Positions 47,303-59,499 of a stretch of DNA of 64,000 bases are shown here, piece by piece. Below the pieces are notes generated by a model, which was not told the DNA's origin, searched no databases, and was given only the letters and a program-made list of their open reading frames with translations. Both the position numbers and the translations under genes were made by a program. The DNA comes from Cymodocea nodosa (taxonomy: Eukaryota > Streptophyta > Magnoliopsida > Alismatales > Cymodoceaceae), in assembly GCA_036874045.1 (NCBI GenBank), contig CM072337.1:6572001-6636000 (forward strand). The letters are read 5' to 3'. The stretch's first letter is position 1, and every line of letters begins with the position of its first letter.

Positions 47303-49341
47303 TGTTACGGTTTTGATTGATAGAAAAATAAACTTGTATCTGAAAACCATGTTTTAAAATAAATAACCGCAAGCACACGGTGCAATTGTAATTTACTCCA
47401 GCAAGTACGGGTCGAATCCACAAGGATTTGGCTTTTACAAAATATTTCTAAGGTGCAAAAATAATAATAATTATAAGTGATTCAAAATTTATCAAAAATT
47501 CACTTGTTGAAGTGTAAATTCCTCATTTCCTAAAACACTAAATCACTATAGCACAGAATCTTGAAATTCAATCAGTTTCACACATATCCTCCTCTCAGTA
47601 TGCTAACGTTAAAAATACCATACTGAGTACTCATTGGATTAACTTTACAACCCCACTAATTTCGTCAAAAATTATGAAATAGGCAAGTTTCAGCAACACT
47701 TTTCCAACAAGTGTGCAGGCTGGCAACTAACATCCCTAAATTGCGCACAGTTTCTAAAAATGGCATAAGATTTTCAAATCGTCATGAAAGTTTGCAAAAT
47801 CAGCGTGCTTCGAAACTTAACTCATTCATCTAATAGTGAAAATTTACAGAGGTCGATTTCATGTTGTAGATAATAAGGAATTGAGTTCGGCACTGAAGCA
47901 AAAATCAGGGGAAAACACTAGGATGCGCCAAATGCGACATCAACGAAATAAATTTGAAAACCTATACAAATCAATTGCAAAAATTCCAAAAACTATACAG
48001 GAGTAAAGTAAACTCGAAGCTCTACAAAATAGAATCAAAAACTAAAGAAAAACATCACTAGATCATCGAGTTACGACCTAACCAAAATCGTCAAAATCAC
48101 AAGATTCTAAACCGACGATAAACAACCCCAAGTTAGCTTTGTTAACATACAAACATTCACATATGTACAAGATTCAACCAAATATGAGAGTTTCTTTAAC
48201 ATCAACAATAAAAGTAACATTACATCTACTGAAATATAAAATTTTAAATGAAATCCTAAAGTTTTAGCACATTAAAACCTAACATTACAAATGCAAGACT
48301 AGAAATCTAACCTAAATACCAATACAACTACAAATTGCATGTAAAAACCTAAAACTAATATAACCAAAGCACTCCAGCCCTTTTACCATGAACAATTAGC
48401 AACTAATGGAGGAGAATGTTGCTACACGAGTTGATCCTAGCCATTCCTTACGAAGATGCTTCCATGGCTATCACCCAAGGAAGTTCCACCAAAGAAGGGA
48501 GGTCACCCACCAAGCTCCACTATTGCAACTGCAAACTCCACCAAACTTGATTCTGTAGCCTTTCCTCACAAGTGGAGGTCCACACCAAGGGAGGGAGGTC
48601 TTCAAAGCTTGGAGGACAGCAACCTTCAGCCTTCCACGAGTTCCCAAGCCACCACCTAGTCGTCCTCTACGAGAAACCAAGCTCCAAGCCAAAGAAAGGA
48701 GGTCGTCATTGCCTTCTTCATGAGTGGAAGCTTCACCGGAGGGGAGAGGAGCACATTGAATGCAATAGGAGAGGAGGAGGATGTTGGCTACTTCTAGGGC
48801 ATGAAATTGAGTTGGTGAAGAGAGGGTGAAAGAGGAGAGAGGGTGTGCTTAAATAGAAAGTTGAGTGTTGGAGTTGATCTCCAACACCTTTGATCCAAGG
48901 GCCACCATTTTTTCTCCTTTATTAACTTTTGTTTAACCTACAAAACTCAATTAAAAACATCAAAACATTTAAGGAATAAAGTTAAATCAACTAAGATGCA
49001 TGAGTACCTAATAAAAGTTCAATATCATTACATTCCAAAAATACCCATGTACTTTATTCACCCTAATTAACCTAAGTGTTAAAATGAAATTGTCCTAGTT
49101 AATAAAACTATATTAATAACATATGTAAGGCCAACCAAGATACAATTGTGTTTCCATGAAGTACAAAATTAAGATAGAGTCTCATTTATGCAATATATTT
49201 CCATTTAAGTGCATGTTCAAATAGATAATAAAAAATGCATCAATAAATTAAATTTCACTTAAGCACATCTAAATATGGATCTTTAAAAGCATAAAATGCA
49301 TCCATTAAGTATATGAAATATGCATAAATTATGATTCTACA
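47303..49341 (-). repeat. LARD 3' LTR
   Basis: 2039 bp. Minus-strand start TGTAGAATCATAATTT (49341), end CGTAACA (47303). A TATTTAAGC box lies at about 48849. The small ORFs at 48456-48829 recur in the other LTR with disrupted frames and are not genes. Confidence 0.92.
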
Positions 49342-49355
49342 AAACCCCCAAGCCT
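49342..49355 (-). other. LARD terminal polypurine tract
   Basis: The minus strand reads AGGCTTGGGGGTTT directly before the LTR TGTAGAATC. Confidence 0.8.
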
Positions 49356-52300
49356 AAATTATGCTAGTCCCTAGCATAACTAGCTAGAAGTCCAAAAGAT
49401 AACACAATTGACAAGGCAACATACTTATTTAAAAACAAAAACTAACTACTAAAAATAGAAAACCTAACTCACTTTCGCAGGAATCGCGACTGCATTTAGC
49501 TTATGCAACAAGCCATTAAACCTCTAGGATACCCTAGTGGCGGAGTATTGTCTCCAGAGGGTTTGCAGAAGACATACCCACAAAGTCTAAATCAAAATAA
49601 ATGAAAACTAAATAAAATAAAACCATAGTAAAATAGTGTAAAATCAATACATAACACATTAAAACACTAAAAAGAGAACACACACAAAACATAAAACAAG
49701 AGAGAGATTAAAGCTCAAGTGAAAGATTGCTAGGCTCAATTACAACTATCAAGGTCTTTGGGCACTAGTGGTGGCTCAAAAAGAAAAATAACTCACAAGT
49801 CCTTTAAATTCCAACAAGTCAACACTAACATGCTCAAGAAGTCACCTGTGTACAAGGACAATTTGCCTTGCATCAAGAAGAATCTCACCCTCACTACACA
49901 CAAAAGAATATAAAGCACACGATAATGAAAATATGCAATAACCACAAAATGGTAAGTAGTGATTCCTTCCTTCCTTCCTATGAGAATTGTTGGAATATGT
50001 CTAGTCCAAGTCAACAAGATACCACACTTGATATGCCAATCCCCTAACACTCAAGAGAAGACAAATTGATAACAAAAGGAAAACTTTATTCACTCCCCAC
50101 ACCTTTCTCACTATCCATTGGACTACAAACCAACCTATTTACTTTATTGCTTTCTTTCCTTATTCTTCACTTTTTTCATATTTTTCTCTTCTTCTTTTTT
50201 TCAACCTGTTTTTTTTTTCTTTTCAAATCACACTTCTTCTTTTTCTTTTTCTTCTCTTCTTTTTAACCATAAACTAACTAATTTCATAGTGGTACACACC
50301 TTATTTCTCCAACTACTTACCCCAACACCATTCTTAGCATACCAAGTGTGATAACCTTGAAAACTGTCCTAAACACAACCTTCAAATTCTCATGAAAGTT
50401 TGGGATGATCCATATTATCTCACCTCAAGATTATAGAATAACCCATTATTATGGTGGCACTCGGCTTGGGATCGCTCAAAAATGGGTGCAAAAGAAACAA
50501 GACATTAATTCAAGTAGCTAGGAAGACTCAACTAAAAATACATCAACATGAAACTCATCTTCCTCTAAAGAACTCATAATAGGTTCATGCATATAGCTTT
50601 AGAGATACCACTCAAAATAAAATGGGGAATAGTCCCATAAATCCCAATAGCAACTCTTGAGATTTTGAAACCTCATCAAACTTGAGTTCCAATCAAAAAT
50701 AGAAAATTACAACGAAAAAAAAAAAATTTAAACACCACATAAAAACAACAAAACACATACTAATAACATGAAAATGATAACAAAATAAATATACTATCAC
50801 AAATTATCGTCAAATGCCTCCCCCCCATGCCTAGTCTATGTATTGTCCTCAATGTGAAGAAAATGACCAAGCTAAGTGGCAAGCATGCAGATGATAAAAA
50901 CAACACTATACAAGTCAAGAAATTTCCCCCCCCTCCATGCCTATCATGAACTTCATATGCACATTCAAAATAATAGCATGCCATTTGCAAAACTCATACA
51001 ATAAGTGATAAGCATGCAAATGGAACAAGAGTATAACATGAAAAACATACATGCATGAAAAAGAATAAGTACAAGGGGGGCATACCTAGCTTGTACATAG
51101 AAAAGAAACAAACTGCACTACTAACAAACACATCAAATGGGAAAATAACAAATACTTCAAATATGACAATACACAAAAGACATAAGGTGTTTTTTTTTTT
51201 TTGAATATTATTATTATTATTATTTTGATGGTGAGTTCATAGCAAATATAAGTTTAACTTTTGCATCATAGTAAATGACCACATGAATGTACCAAAATGT
51301 CTATTTGAGTAATAACATACAAAGAAACTTATAAAAGGCATATCACAAAGCTTAGGTCACACATATCATGCATTAATAATACATTCAAAAACAAAGTTGA
51401 ACTTCACCACTAGCATCATGAATATAATAAAAATGAAAGAAAATAAAACCTAAGTGAAAGGAACATGAACTTTCAAATTATTAATATATGCAAATGACAA
51501 CCCCTGCAACTATTTAGAAAATTATACATATCCAACTAAAACAATTCAAGTTCCATATTAAAATATAGGGTGTGTATAACTTAGAAAAAATATTAAATCT
51601 CATATTCATTATCCTTGATCATAGCAGGTAGGTAGTTGAATGTCATGAAAATTTTTCTCTAGATATAAAAGTAAGCTTGCATTAAGAAGTTTACACATAA
51701 ATACAAGAAGCTCGCACCCTCACACTTAAATATTGCAATAAGTTCACATTGTGGTGAAAAATATACATCTATATGCAAAAATCTGGCAATGTTGTAATAA
51801 TGACTTTGAAATGGCATCAATGTTCCCTTCAACATTTATTATTATTCATTATTTTTAATTTAAACAACAATTAAAGGTAATACAATAAGATGAATGATTT
51901 AAGTAAGCTAAGTCACCCCACTACCTTCTCATTATATCTCTTAATGCAAAAGGATATACAATAGACCCAATAATTAAATATACCATAAGGTAGGGGTATG
52001 AGCCTAAGTCACTTAAAACACTAGGAAATAAAATTCTACTAAAACTAAGGAACATACTACATTCAAAAGAAAAAATAAAATAAACATCTTAAATTAATGG
52101 TAGAAATGATAATAAAATGAAAAAAAGCATGTGGTGGTAGAACAATTACTTGAATACCTCAAAACTTTAAGTCTTTGAGTGGGAACTTCCTATCATTTGT
52201 TTGTTGTCAAAGTAAGCACCTGTATAAAATTTAACAAGCTTGTGTTTCTTCTTCTCTATACTTGCTTTATCTCATTTTAAAAAGTAAGATATCTTCTTCC

Positions 52301-53015
52301 CACACATATGTGTATAAGAAAAAAAATAAAGTCACACAACTTGTTTGCAAGATAAAACTAAAGTGCTTTTAACATTTAATTCAAAATGTAGAAATTCCCA
52401 TGCAAAGGTTAACTTATAGTTGCAATAAAATGATTATCCATCACCCCAAAAATAGCATACATATATAGCAAAATCTCAACTGCACATAAGTGCTTGGAAT
52501 TACTCAACAACAACATGTTTATATATGTCTCGTACTTTTTCAAATATTCAATTCAAGAGTGAAATTGCAATTTGACATATTTTCTAGGTACTCACATAAT
52601 CTTGAGTCTATGTGGTGAAAAATAAAACTATAATGCTATGATGGTAGATTGAGCATACCAAGGGCCCAATGGCATATCAACCTTCAATTAAAATAAGGTG
52701 CATTCATTGTTTCCATGAACCACATTTAGAACTTGTAATAGAAAATTCAACACATGACATAGTACTTTAAAAAAAAATTTGGGTAATTTTCAACATGATT
52801 TAGCAATTAACATGTTAACAAAGATAAGCATTCATGAAGATATGTCATGAAGTTTTGCAACTTCTTACAATGTAGAATTCAATTTTACCATTCCAACTTT
52901 AAAAGAATAAAGAATTAAGATGTTGTATAAACAAGAAAATTAACACATAAATTAAAAATGACATTGTAAAAATAATTTAAGCACCAAAGAAATTCGGTAA
53001 AAATTCATAACCAAA
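49356..53015 (-). other. LARD internal region, non-coding
   Basis: No ORF above about 85 codons and no retroviral motif on either strand. On the minus strand ATTGAGGACAATAC (about 50844) is followed by the purine run GGCATGGGGGGGAGGC (about 50815-50830), the same internal PPT module as in G2 and G3; two more G-runs are at 50926 and 51075. A long pyrimidine-rich stretch on the plus strand (50150-50270) is purine-rich on the element strand. An ATT microsatellite is at 51206-51223. Confidence 0.7.
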
Positions 53016-53033
53016 TCCTCGGCAACGGCGCCA
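53016..53033 (-). other. LARD primer binding site, tRNA-Asp type
   Basis: The minus strand reads TGGCGCCGTTGCCGAGGA, 6 nt after the LTR end; the best preserved PBS of the window. Confidence 0.92.
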
Positions 53034-53039
53034 AAAACT

Positions 53040-55094
53040 TGTTACAGTTTTGATTGATAGAAAAATAAACTCGTATTTGAAAACCATGTTTTAAAATAAA
53101 TAACCGCAAGTGCACGGTGCAATTGTAATTTACTTCGGTGAGTATGGGTCGAATCCGAAAGGATTTGGCTTTTACAAAATATTTTTGAAGTGTAAAAATA
53201 ATAATAATTATAAGTGATTCAAAATTTATCAAAAATTCACTCATTGAAGTGTAAATTCCTCATTTCCATTCATAAAACACTAAATCACTATAGCATAGAA
53301 TCTCGAAATTCAATCAGTTTCACACATCCTCCTCTCAGTATGCTAATAGTAAAATATGGTAAAAATACCATATTGAGTACTCATTGGATTAACTTGACAA
53401 CCCCACTGATTTCGTCAAAAATTATGAAATAGGCAAGTTTCAGCAACACTTTTCCTGTAGGCACATAGATTGGCAACTAACATCCCTAAATTGCGCACAA
53501 TTTCTAAAAATGGCATAAGATTTTCAAATCGTCATGAAGGTTTGCAAAATCAGCGTGCTTCGAAACTTAACTCATTCATCTAACAGAGAAAATTTACAGA
53601 GGTCGATTTCATGTTGTAGATAATAAGGAATCGAGTTCGGCACTGAAGCAAAAATCGGGCAAAAAACACCAAGATGTGCTAGATGCAACATCAATGAAAT
53701 AAATTTGAAAACCTATACAAATCGATTGCAAAAATTCCAAAAACTATACAGGAGTAAAGTAAACATGAAGCTCTACAAAATAGAATAAAAAACTAAAGCA
53801 AAACATCACTAGATCATCAAGTTACGACCTAACCAAAATCGTCAAAATCATAGGATTCTAAACCGACGATAAACAACCCCAAGTTAGCTTTGTTAACAAA
53901 CATTCACATATGTACAAGATTCAACCAAATATGAGAGTTTCTTTAACATCAACAATAAAAGTAACATTACATCTACTGAAATATAAAATTCTAAATGAAA
54001 TCCTAAAGTTTTAGCACATTAAAACCTAACATTACAAATGCAAGACTAGAAATCTAACCTAAATGCCAATACAACTACAAAATGCATGTAAAAACCTAAA
54101 ACTAATATAACCAAAGCACTCCAGCCCTTTTACCATGAAGAATTAGCAACTAATGGAGGAGAATGTTGCTACACGAGTTGATCCTAGCCATTCCTCATGA
54201 AGATGCTTCCATGTCTATCACCCAAGGAACTTCCACCAAAGAAGGGAGGTCGTGCAGCTTACCAAGCTCCACTATTGCAGTTGCAAACTCCCCCAAACTT
54301 GATTCTGTAGCCTTTCCTCACAAGTGGAGGTCCACACTAAGGGAGGAAGGTCTTCAAAGCTTAGAGGATAGCAACCTTCAGCCTTCCACGAGTTCCCAAG
54401 CCACTACCTAGTCGTCCTCCACGAGAAACCAAGCTCCAAGCCAAAGAAGGGAGGTCGTCCTTGCCTTCTTCACGAGTGGAAGCTTCACTAGAGGGGAGAG
54501 GAGCACCTTGGATGCAAAAGGAGAGGAGGAGGATGTTAGCTGCTTCTAGGGCACAGAATTGAGTTAGTGAAGAGAGGGGTGAAAGAGGAGAGAGGGTGTG
54601 CTTAAATAGAAAGTTGAGTGTTGGAGTTGATCTCCAACACCTTTGATCCAAGGGCCACCATTTTTTCTCCTTTATTAACTTTTGTTTAACCTACAAAACT
54701 CAATTAAAAACATCAAAACATTTAAGGAATAAAGTTAAATCAACTAAGATACATGAGTACCTAATAAAAGTTCAATATCATTACATTCCAAAAATACTCA
54801 TGCACTTTATTCACCCTAATTAACCTAAGTGTTAAAATGAAATTGTCCTAGTTAATAAAACTATATTAATAACATATGTAAGGCCAACCAAGATACAATT
54901 GTGTTTCTATGAAGTACAAAATTAAGATAGAGTCTCATTTATGTAATATATTTCCATTTAAGTGCATGTTCAAATAGATAATAAAAAATGCATCAATAAA
55001 TTAAATTTCACTTAAGCACATCTAAATATGGATCTTTAAAAGCATAAAATGCATTCATTAAGTATATGAAATATGCATAAATTATGACTCTACA
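53040..55094 (-). repeat. LARD 5' LTR
   Basis: 2055 bp, collinear with 47303-49341. It differs by scattered substitutions and a few small indels (for example an extra CATTCA-type insertion near 53268 and an AATATGGTA-type one near 53350). Confidence 0.92.
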
Positions 55095-55099
55095 ATAGG
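55095..55099. repeat. LARD target site duplication, right
   Basis: ATAGG, identical to 47298-47302. Confidence 0.95.
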
Positions 55100-56190
55100 T
55101 CATGTGAGAACTCGTTAAGTTAGTGAGCAAAAGGTTAAAATGAAGAGACGAACTCGTTAAGTTAGTATTATGCATGTGGTGAAATTAAAACTTATGAATG
55201 TTATATTGTATCATGTGAGTTGCACATGTTTAACTTGTTAAGTTAACATAACTAAATGCATTGAGTTGCTATATTGAACACTAAGGCAATGCGTTAAGTT
55301 AATATTATAAACTTAAAGTTATTATTCTTGCACATTGTAAATACCTTATTATAAAAACATTTATTTATTACTAGATCGGTGAGTTATTAGGTTTTTAGGA
55401 GACTTACAAACTTAACTATCCGATATTTAAACTGTTTCCGATGAGTTAGCACTTAACCTTCTGTAAGAAATGTTAAGTTAGTTCGTTGAGTTAACTGTAA
55501 CACCACGAAGTTGGTTCATTGAGTTAGCATAATACCATAGACTTAGTTCTTTGAGTTAGCTACAATACTTGTCATGTGATTTGGCACATGATGAACTCGT
55601 TAAGTTAGATACGTTAAGTTATAAATCTACTTGTTTTACTCGTTTGGTTAACATTAACACAATGACTTGTTATTACACTTGATGGAAAATTTGTGGATGA
55701 GAAAGTTTATTTTGTAGGAAATTTTTCAGAGATCCAAGATTGATGATTAAAGAAAATTCGAAAGGAAAACGTGAGTCAGAACGTGTGTATTTCAATGAAA
55801 GAAAAAAAGAATACATGAAGAGTGGAAAACTGATTGTGGTTAAACGTGGAGGATATGCATGAAGTGAATATACAGTATAAAAGGCATAGAATTCTCGTTG
55901 ATCAATTATCCCTACACACCAAACAAAATATATTTTCAGGATCAAAACACCTCTCTAGGGAAAAGCTCTTAGAAGAAAATTCAGTGAAGAAGAGAAAGTT
56001 AGATATATGTCACTAAAGATTTGAAGAATCAAAAAAAAGCAAATTTGGTGAAGTAGAGAAAGTTAGATATTTGTCACCAAATAATTGCAGAAGAAGAAGA
56101 ATAAGAAAAAAAAAAAAATCTCAAATAGAGAGAAATGTTTTAAATTCCGCAAATTAGTTTTCTATGTTTGTAGTTATGAAATTGATTAGA
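55100..56190 (+). repeat. K5 LTR, right part, 3' end truncated
   Basis: Resumes the K LTR after the LARD (CATGTGAGAACTCGTTAAGTT), with TTAGTTCGTTGAGTTAACTG motifs (55470-55560) and the 65-bp units (55985-56085). It ends at GTAGTTATGAAATTG near 56180, about 330 bp before the family terminus, where M2 begins. Confidence 0.8.
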
Positions 56191-56639
56191 GAAATGTTTT
56201 AGTCAAACACTTATCTTTTAACGCTTATAGAACTTAAATACTTATTTAATAACTCTTTGAGTTTTCCACTTACAAAATATGTGACTAAATAGAAAGCTTA
56301 ACATTACATTAGTTACTTATAAAACTCAAACAGTTATCCAATCTATATGTAAAAAGTTGAACAATCATTTAACTTTTCAATTTTCTCTAAAGAATCATAC
56401 ATGACAAATATGTGAAAACTTAAAATATTAAAAACACACGTACAGATAACTATAACTATACGAGTTTTTAATATAACTCTTCGATTAACTTAAAATGTTA
56501 ACTATAACTATACGACTTTTCAAAACTAATTAATATCTAACTATATGATTAAGGTAAATACTTATACTTAGACTTAGACTTATTTAGATTTATTTTCAAA
56601 TCAAGTAAAATACATATTATCAAAATATAATTTCTAATA
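56190..56639 (-). repeat. M2: partial LTR of family M
   Basis: The minus strand from 56639 (TATTAGAAATTATATTTTGATAATATG) is collinear with the first 500 bp of M1, including TTTAATATTTTAAGTTTTCAC and GAAGAGTTAT motifs, and breaks off at GTGTTTGACTA. Together with K5 it forms a broken junction between two truncated LTRs. Confidence 0.65.
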
Positions 56640-57420
56640 CTAGATCATATACTTTATTTCTAATAAATTAATTTAATTCATCTTACATTGTTAAATATTA
56701 AAATTCATATTCTAAGACATTATGATAGATATAAGATATTTGTTATGATATATCTTGCATTTGTCACAATATAAGTAATTAAGGTATATGAAATAGTTAA
56801 TACTTTTCCTATGTATATTTAGAACATTTACCTAACCTCATAGTTTACAAACTATAGCCTTATACATCATTTAGTAATCATTTATATCTATATATAAGTT
56901 TTTTTAAATTTATCTTCAATCACGATATGGACGTCTACTAAATATTTTTCTCTTTACCATAGAGTAATTTAGTAAAGGCCACATCTATGTGGACGGGGTG
57001 TTAAAATAAATTTTTACCCAATCCTCACGAGAAAAATGGGTTGCTAATAATAGATAACCAGCGAAGGCAATAAATGCAACTGATGCATTGTCAGGTTGAG
57101 TTTTAAGTTAAATATATGTTAAATGTCATCATAGAAAAATTTCGTAAATTCGCAATAACATTTTTGTCTTTACTGCATTTTTAAATGCTATAAACTTAAG
57201 TCTGTCGTTTTAAACATTGGGCGTAGAATCAATTATGAGGTAGAACAACATGCACAAAATTAGAAAAAATATATATTTAAACACAATAAAAGGATAAACA
57301 TAAATGATTATGTAAATTATGTGTATTATATTATGAAAAATTATATTTTATAGCACTAAAAATTAAATTAAAAGTAATTAGATTTAAATCTAAGTAAAAA
57401 TAATATTATCATTAGAGGAA
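56640..57420. other. AT-rich intergenic DNA upstream of the host gene
   Basis: No ORF, LTR terminus or repeat recognised. Base composition rises in GC after about 57420. Confidence 0.5.
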
Positions 57421-57928
57421 AAACGCTGAATGTAAGGCAGTTAATGCGCTCCTGCAAAATCGAGACATTAGTCCGACTTTCCAAGAATGCCCTCTTCAGA
57501 TGTCCCTTATTACTAAGCACCCTTTAAGAAGAAGGGAGAAGGCCGTTGGGCCATTGGCTCGTCGCAGCGGGGCTTCGCTCCAGGTGTCAGTTTTCTCTTC
57601 TGGTCTCCGTTTCCATAGCTGCTTCCTTTCTTCCTCAACTTCTCATCCTCCTCTTCCTCTTCTTCTGATTCTTGGCGATATCTTTTTCCAACATAGATTG
57701 TGGAAGCATTGGTCTCTTCGAAGAGAAAGTGCTTTTGTTGAAGTCTTCGTCGTGTCGCCTGGTTCGTTGTTGTTCTCGGCATCTAGATTTACCCCTTTTC
57801 TACTGCTTTTTCCCCTCTCCGCCCTTTTGTGACTTGTTCCTTTTCCTCCTGAAGAAAACGTCTGATTTAGGTTATTTCTGCTTTCTGATACAGTCGTGCG
57901 TGGCCGAGAGACCGATTGGTCGGTGAAG
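57421..57928 (+). promoter_or_regulatory. Promoter and 5' UTR of probable host gene
   Basis: GC content jumps relative to all flanking DNA. A site II element TGGGCC (57547-57552), common in plant promoters of genes for mitochondrial and ribosomal proteins, is followed by a CT-rich stretch (57600-57670), typical of plant 5' leaders, and by the ATG at 57929. ORFs across this stretch look incidental. The transcription start is not defined. Confidence 0.5.
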
Positions 57929-58030
57929 ATGATTTACAGGAGGTGGTCTCTCATGACGATGCCATTTGCTCTCGTTGGCGGGGTCGGCGTCATTGCTGTT
58001 GCTGGAGTCTTTGCATTCAAACACACGGCA
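57929..58030 (+). CDS. First coding exon of a probable host gene, small membrane protein
   Basis: The ATG at 57929 gives 34 codons, MIYRRWSLMTMPFALV then GGVGVIAVAGVFAFKHTA, ending at a consensus splice donor GCA/GTGAGTGA (GT at 58031, phase 0). Residues 12-30 are a Gly/Ala/Val-rich hydrophobic helix behind a basic N-terminus, so a single-pass membrane protein or uncleaved anchor, possibly mitochondrial given the site II promoter element; that location is inference. It resembles small plant single-pass proteins of unknown function, but I cannot name it. No convincing second exon was found before the LINE. Reading through the donor extends the frame to 58171 without support. Confidence 0.5.
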
Positions 58031-59499
58031 GTGAGTGATCTCGCTTCCTCCTTTGCCACAGTCATCCATCTGCATGCCCTTTTTTACCTCATGGTTCTTT
58101 TTTATACGAGATGTGATGGGTCTGCGATGCCATTTATCTTTATTTTGCATGAACTAGTGGAAACCTTCTAGCTAGGGCTTCACTTGATTTATATTAGTGA
58201 AAATTTCTACCATTGCCAGTAGCATTTGAAAATTGTCTCCCCTTTGTATCCAAAATAGCTTCTGAATGCCTGAATCTCCTAGGAGGAGGTGTCTTAAATG
58301 ACAAGAGAAAGCACTAGAACGCTAAATCCACATAATTTTTTGTAACGGCATCCTAATCAGGATAATAATACACTAACACGCTAATAAAACTACAGCGACA
58401 AAACTGTTTCATAAAATTGAAGGATTCATGGTTTGTTAGGTCTATGAGTTACAAAGCTTTTATTAGTCCACTGTCCACATGACCTAACACTAGAAATAAT
58501 TCACCAACAACACTGCCTGGCAATTGCCAATCTTCTGTTTGCATTTCACATTTAACACTTAAAAATGAATTTTCAGTGGTTGTATTTTTCTCATTGTATC
58601 AGCTGTTTTTCTTTTTAGCATACTAACATATCATCCCCATAATTATGGCACATTCTTTATAATCTGAAGCTTCAACTGCAAAATGAATGGTAAATGATGG
58701 CACCATTTTTCATATAGGGTGGCTCAACTATCCATTTGGTCTAAAGTCTTATTGTTATCCAGTGCACGTTGATCAGTGTACCAAGGTGTTATTGGCCAAA
58801 AATGTCATAATATGCTGAATGCTTACCTAAACACATGCGAGAAATTTGCATTGTTGGGAAACATGGCATTTTTTGCTATGGTTATTGAGTGTGATATGTG
58901 GCTTTATGAAATGTGACTTGAGATAGCATTTGTGAAAATGCTAGGATTTATTCCATGTTTACCCTTTGTTTAATACCAGAATTTCAAGCAAATTTTCATT
59001 TTTTTATTATTTTCATTCAGTTTTGCTCTACAGATTCATAAATGACAAATCTATTATTGATCAATGGTAGATCTATTATAGATGTTGTTGATCATCAATA
59101 ACAGATATGTTTTAAGATCTACAAATCATCTTTTATTTTCTTATTTTCTCTACTTTTGAGATCTATAATTGTAGGAGCATTATTATAGATCATCATTATT
59201 CATATCTATTGTTTAGCTCATCTACAGATTGTCATTTTTCAGATCTGTATTTTTCTTAGTATTGTAGATCTATCATACTTGTATGCTACTCTTTCTATTC
59301 CATGTCAACTAGTTATAGATTTTATTTCTACCTAATATTAATTATTTATTTTAATTTAGATTATCTATTTTCTAAATAGGTAAGTAACTCATACTAAAAA
59401 ATAAGTAATATTCTTAAATGATGAAAAGTTAGTCACCAGCATTTACATTAAGTAATATATATTATATTATTTTTCATATTATTACGTATCTTATAAACA
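58031..59499. other. Probable intron or downstream non-coding DNA
   Basis: No second exon identified; acceptor-like CTTTTTAG (58618) and GCTCTACAG (59034) are followed by early stops in phase 0. From 59020 to 59290 variants of AGATCTATAATT recur many times as a degenerate repeat. Confidence 0.4.

Larger units (their letters stand above)
47303..55094 (-). mobile_element. LARD: non-autonomous gypsy-type LTR element, 7.8 kb
   Basis: Two nearly identical direct LTRs (47303-49341 and 53040-55094) flanked by a perfect 5-bp duplication ATAGG (47298-47302 and 55095-55099). On the minus strand: LTR, exact-type tRNA-Asp PBS, 3.7-kb internal region without coding capacity, PPT, LTR. No gag or pol motif is visible in any frame, so it must be moved in trans. 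Athila-type PBS and the same spacer AGTTTT as family G suggest an Athila-related helper. It inserted into the K5 LTR, which resumes at 55100. It looks the youngest insertion in the window. Confidence 0.92.

Noticed and set aside
48456-48829. ORFs of 67-85 codons in the LARD LTR, with a counterpart at 54163-54411
   Set aside because: They lie inside LTRs, differ in frame and length between the two copies and have no recognisable domain; treated as chance ORFs.
50150-50270. Hydrophobic Phe/Ser-rich ORFs as membrane proteins
   Set aside because: They come from translating a pyrimidine-rich tract; low complexity, on the strand opposite to the LARD.
57500-57832. 110-codon ORF with basic start and hydrophobic tail upstream of the host exon
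   Set aside because: It overlaps the CT-rich leader and site II promoter element; other frames there are equally open, as expected in GC-richer DNA.
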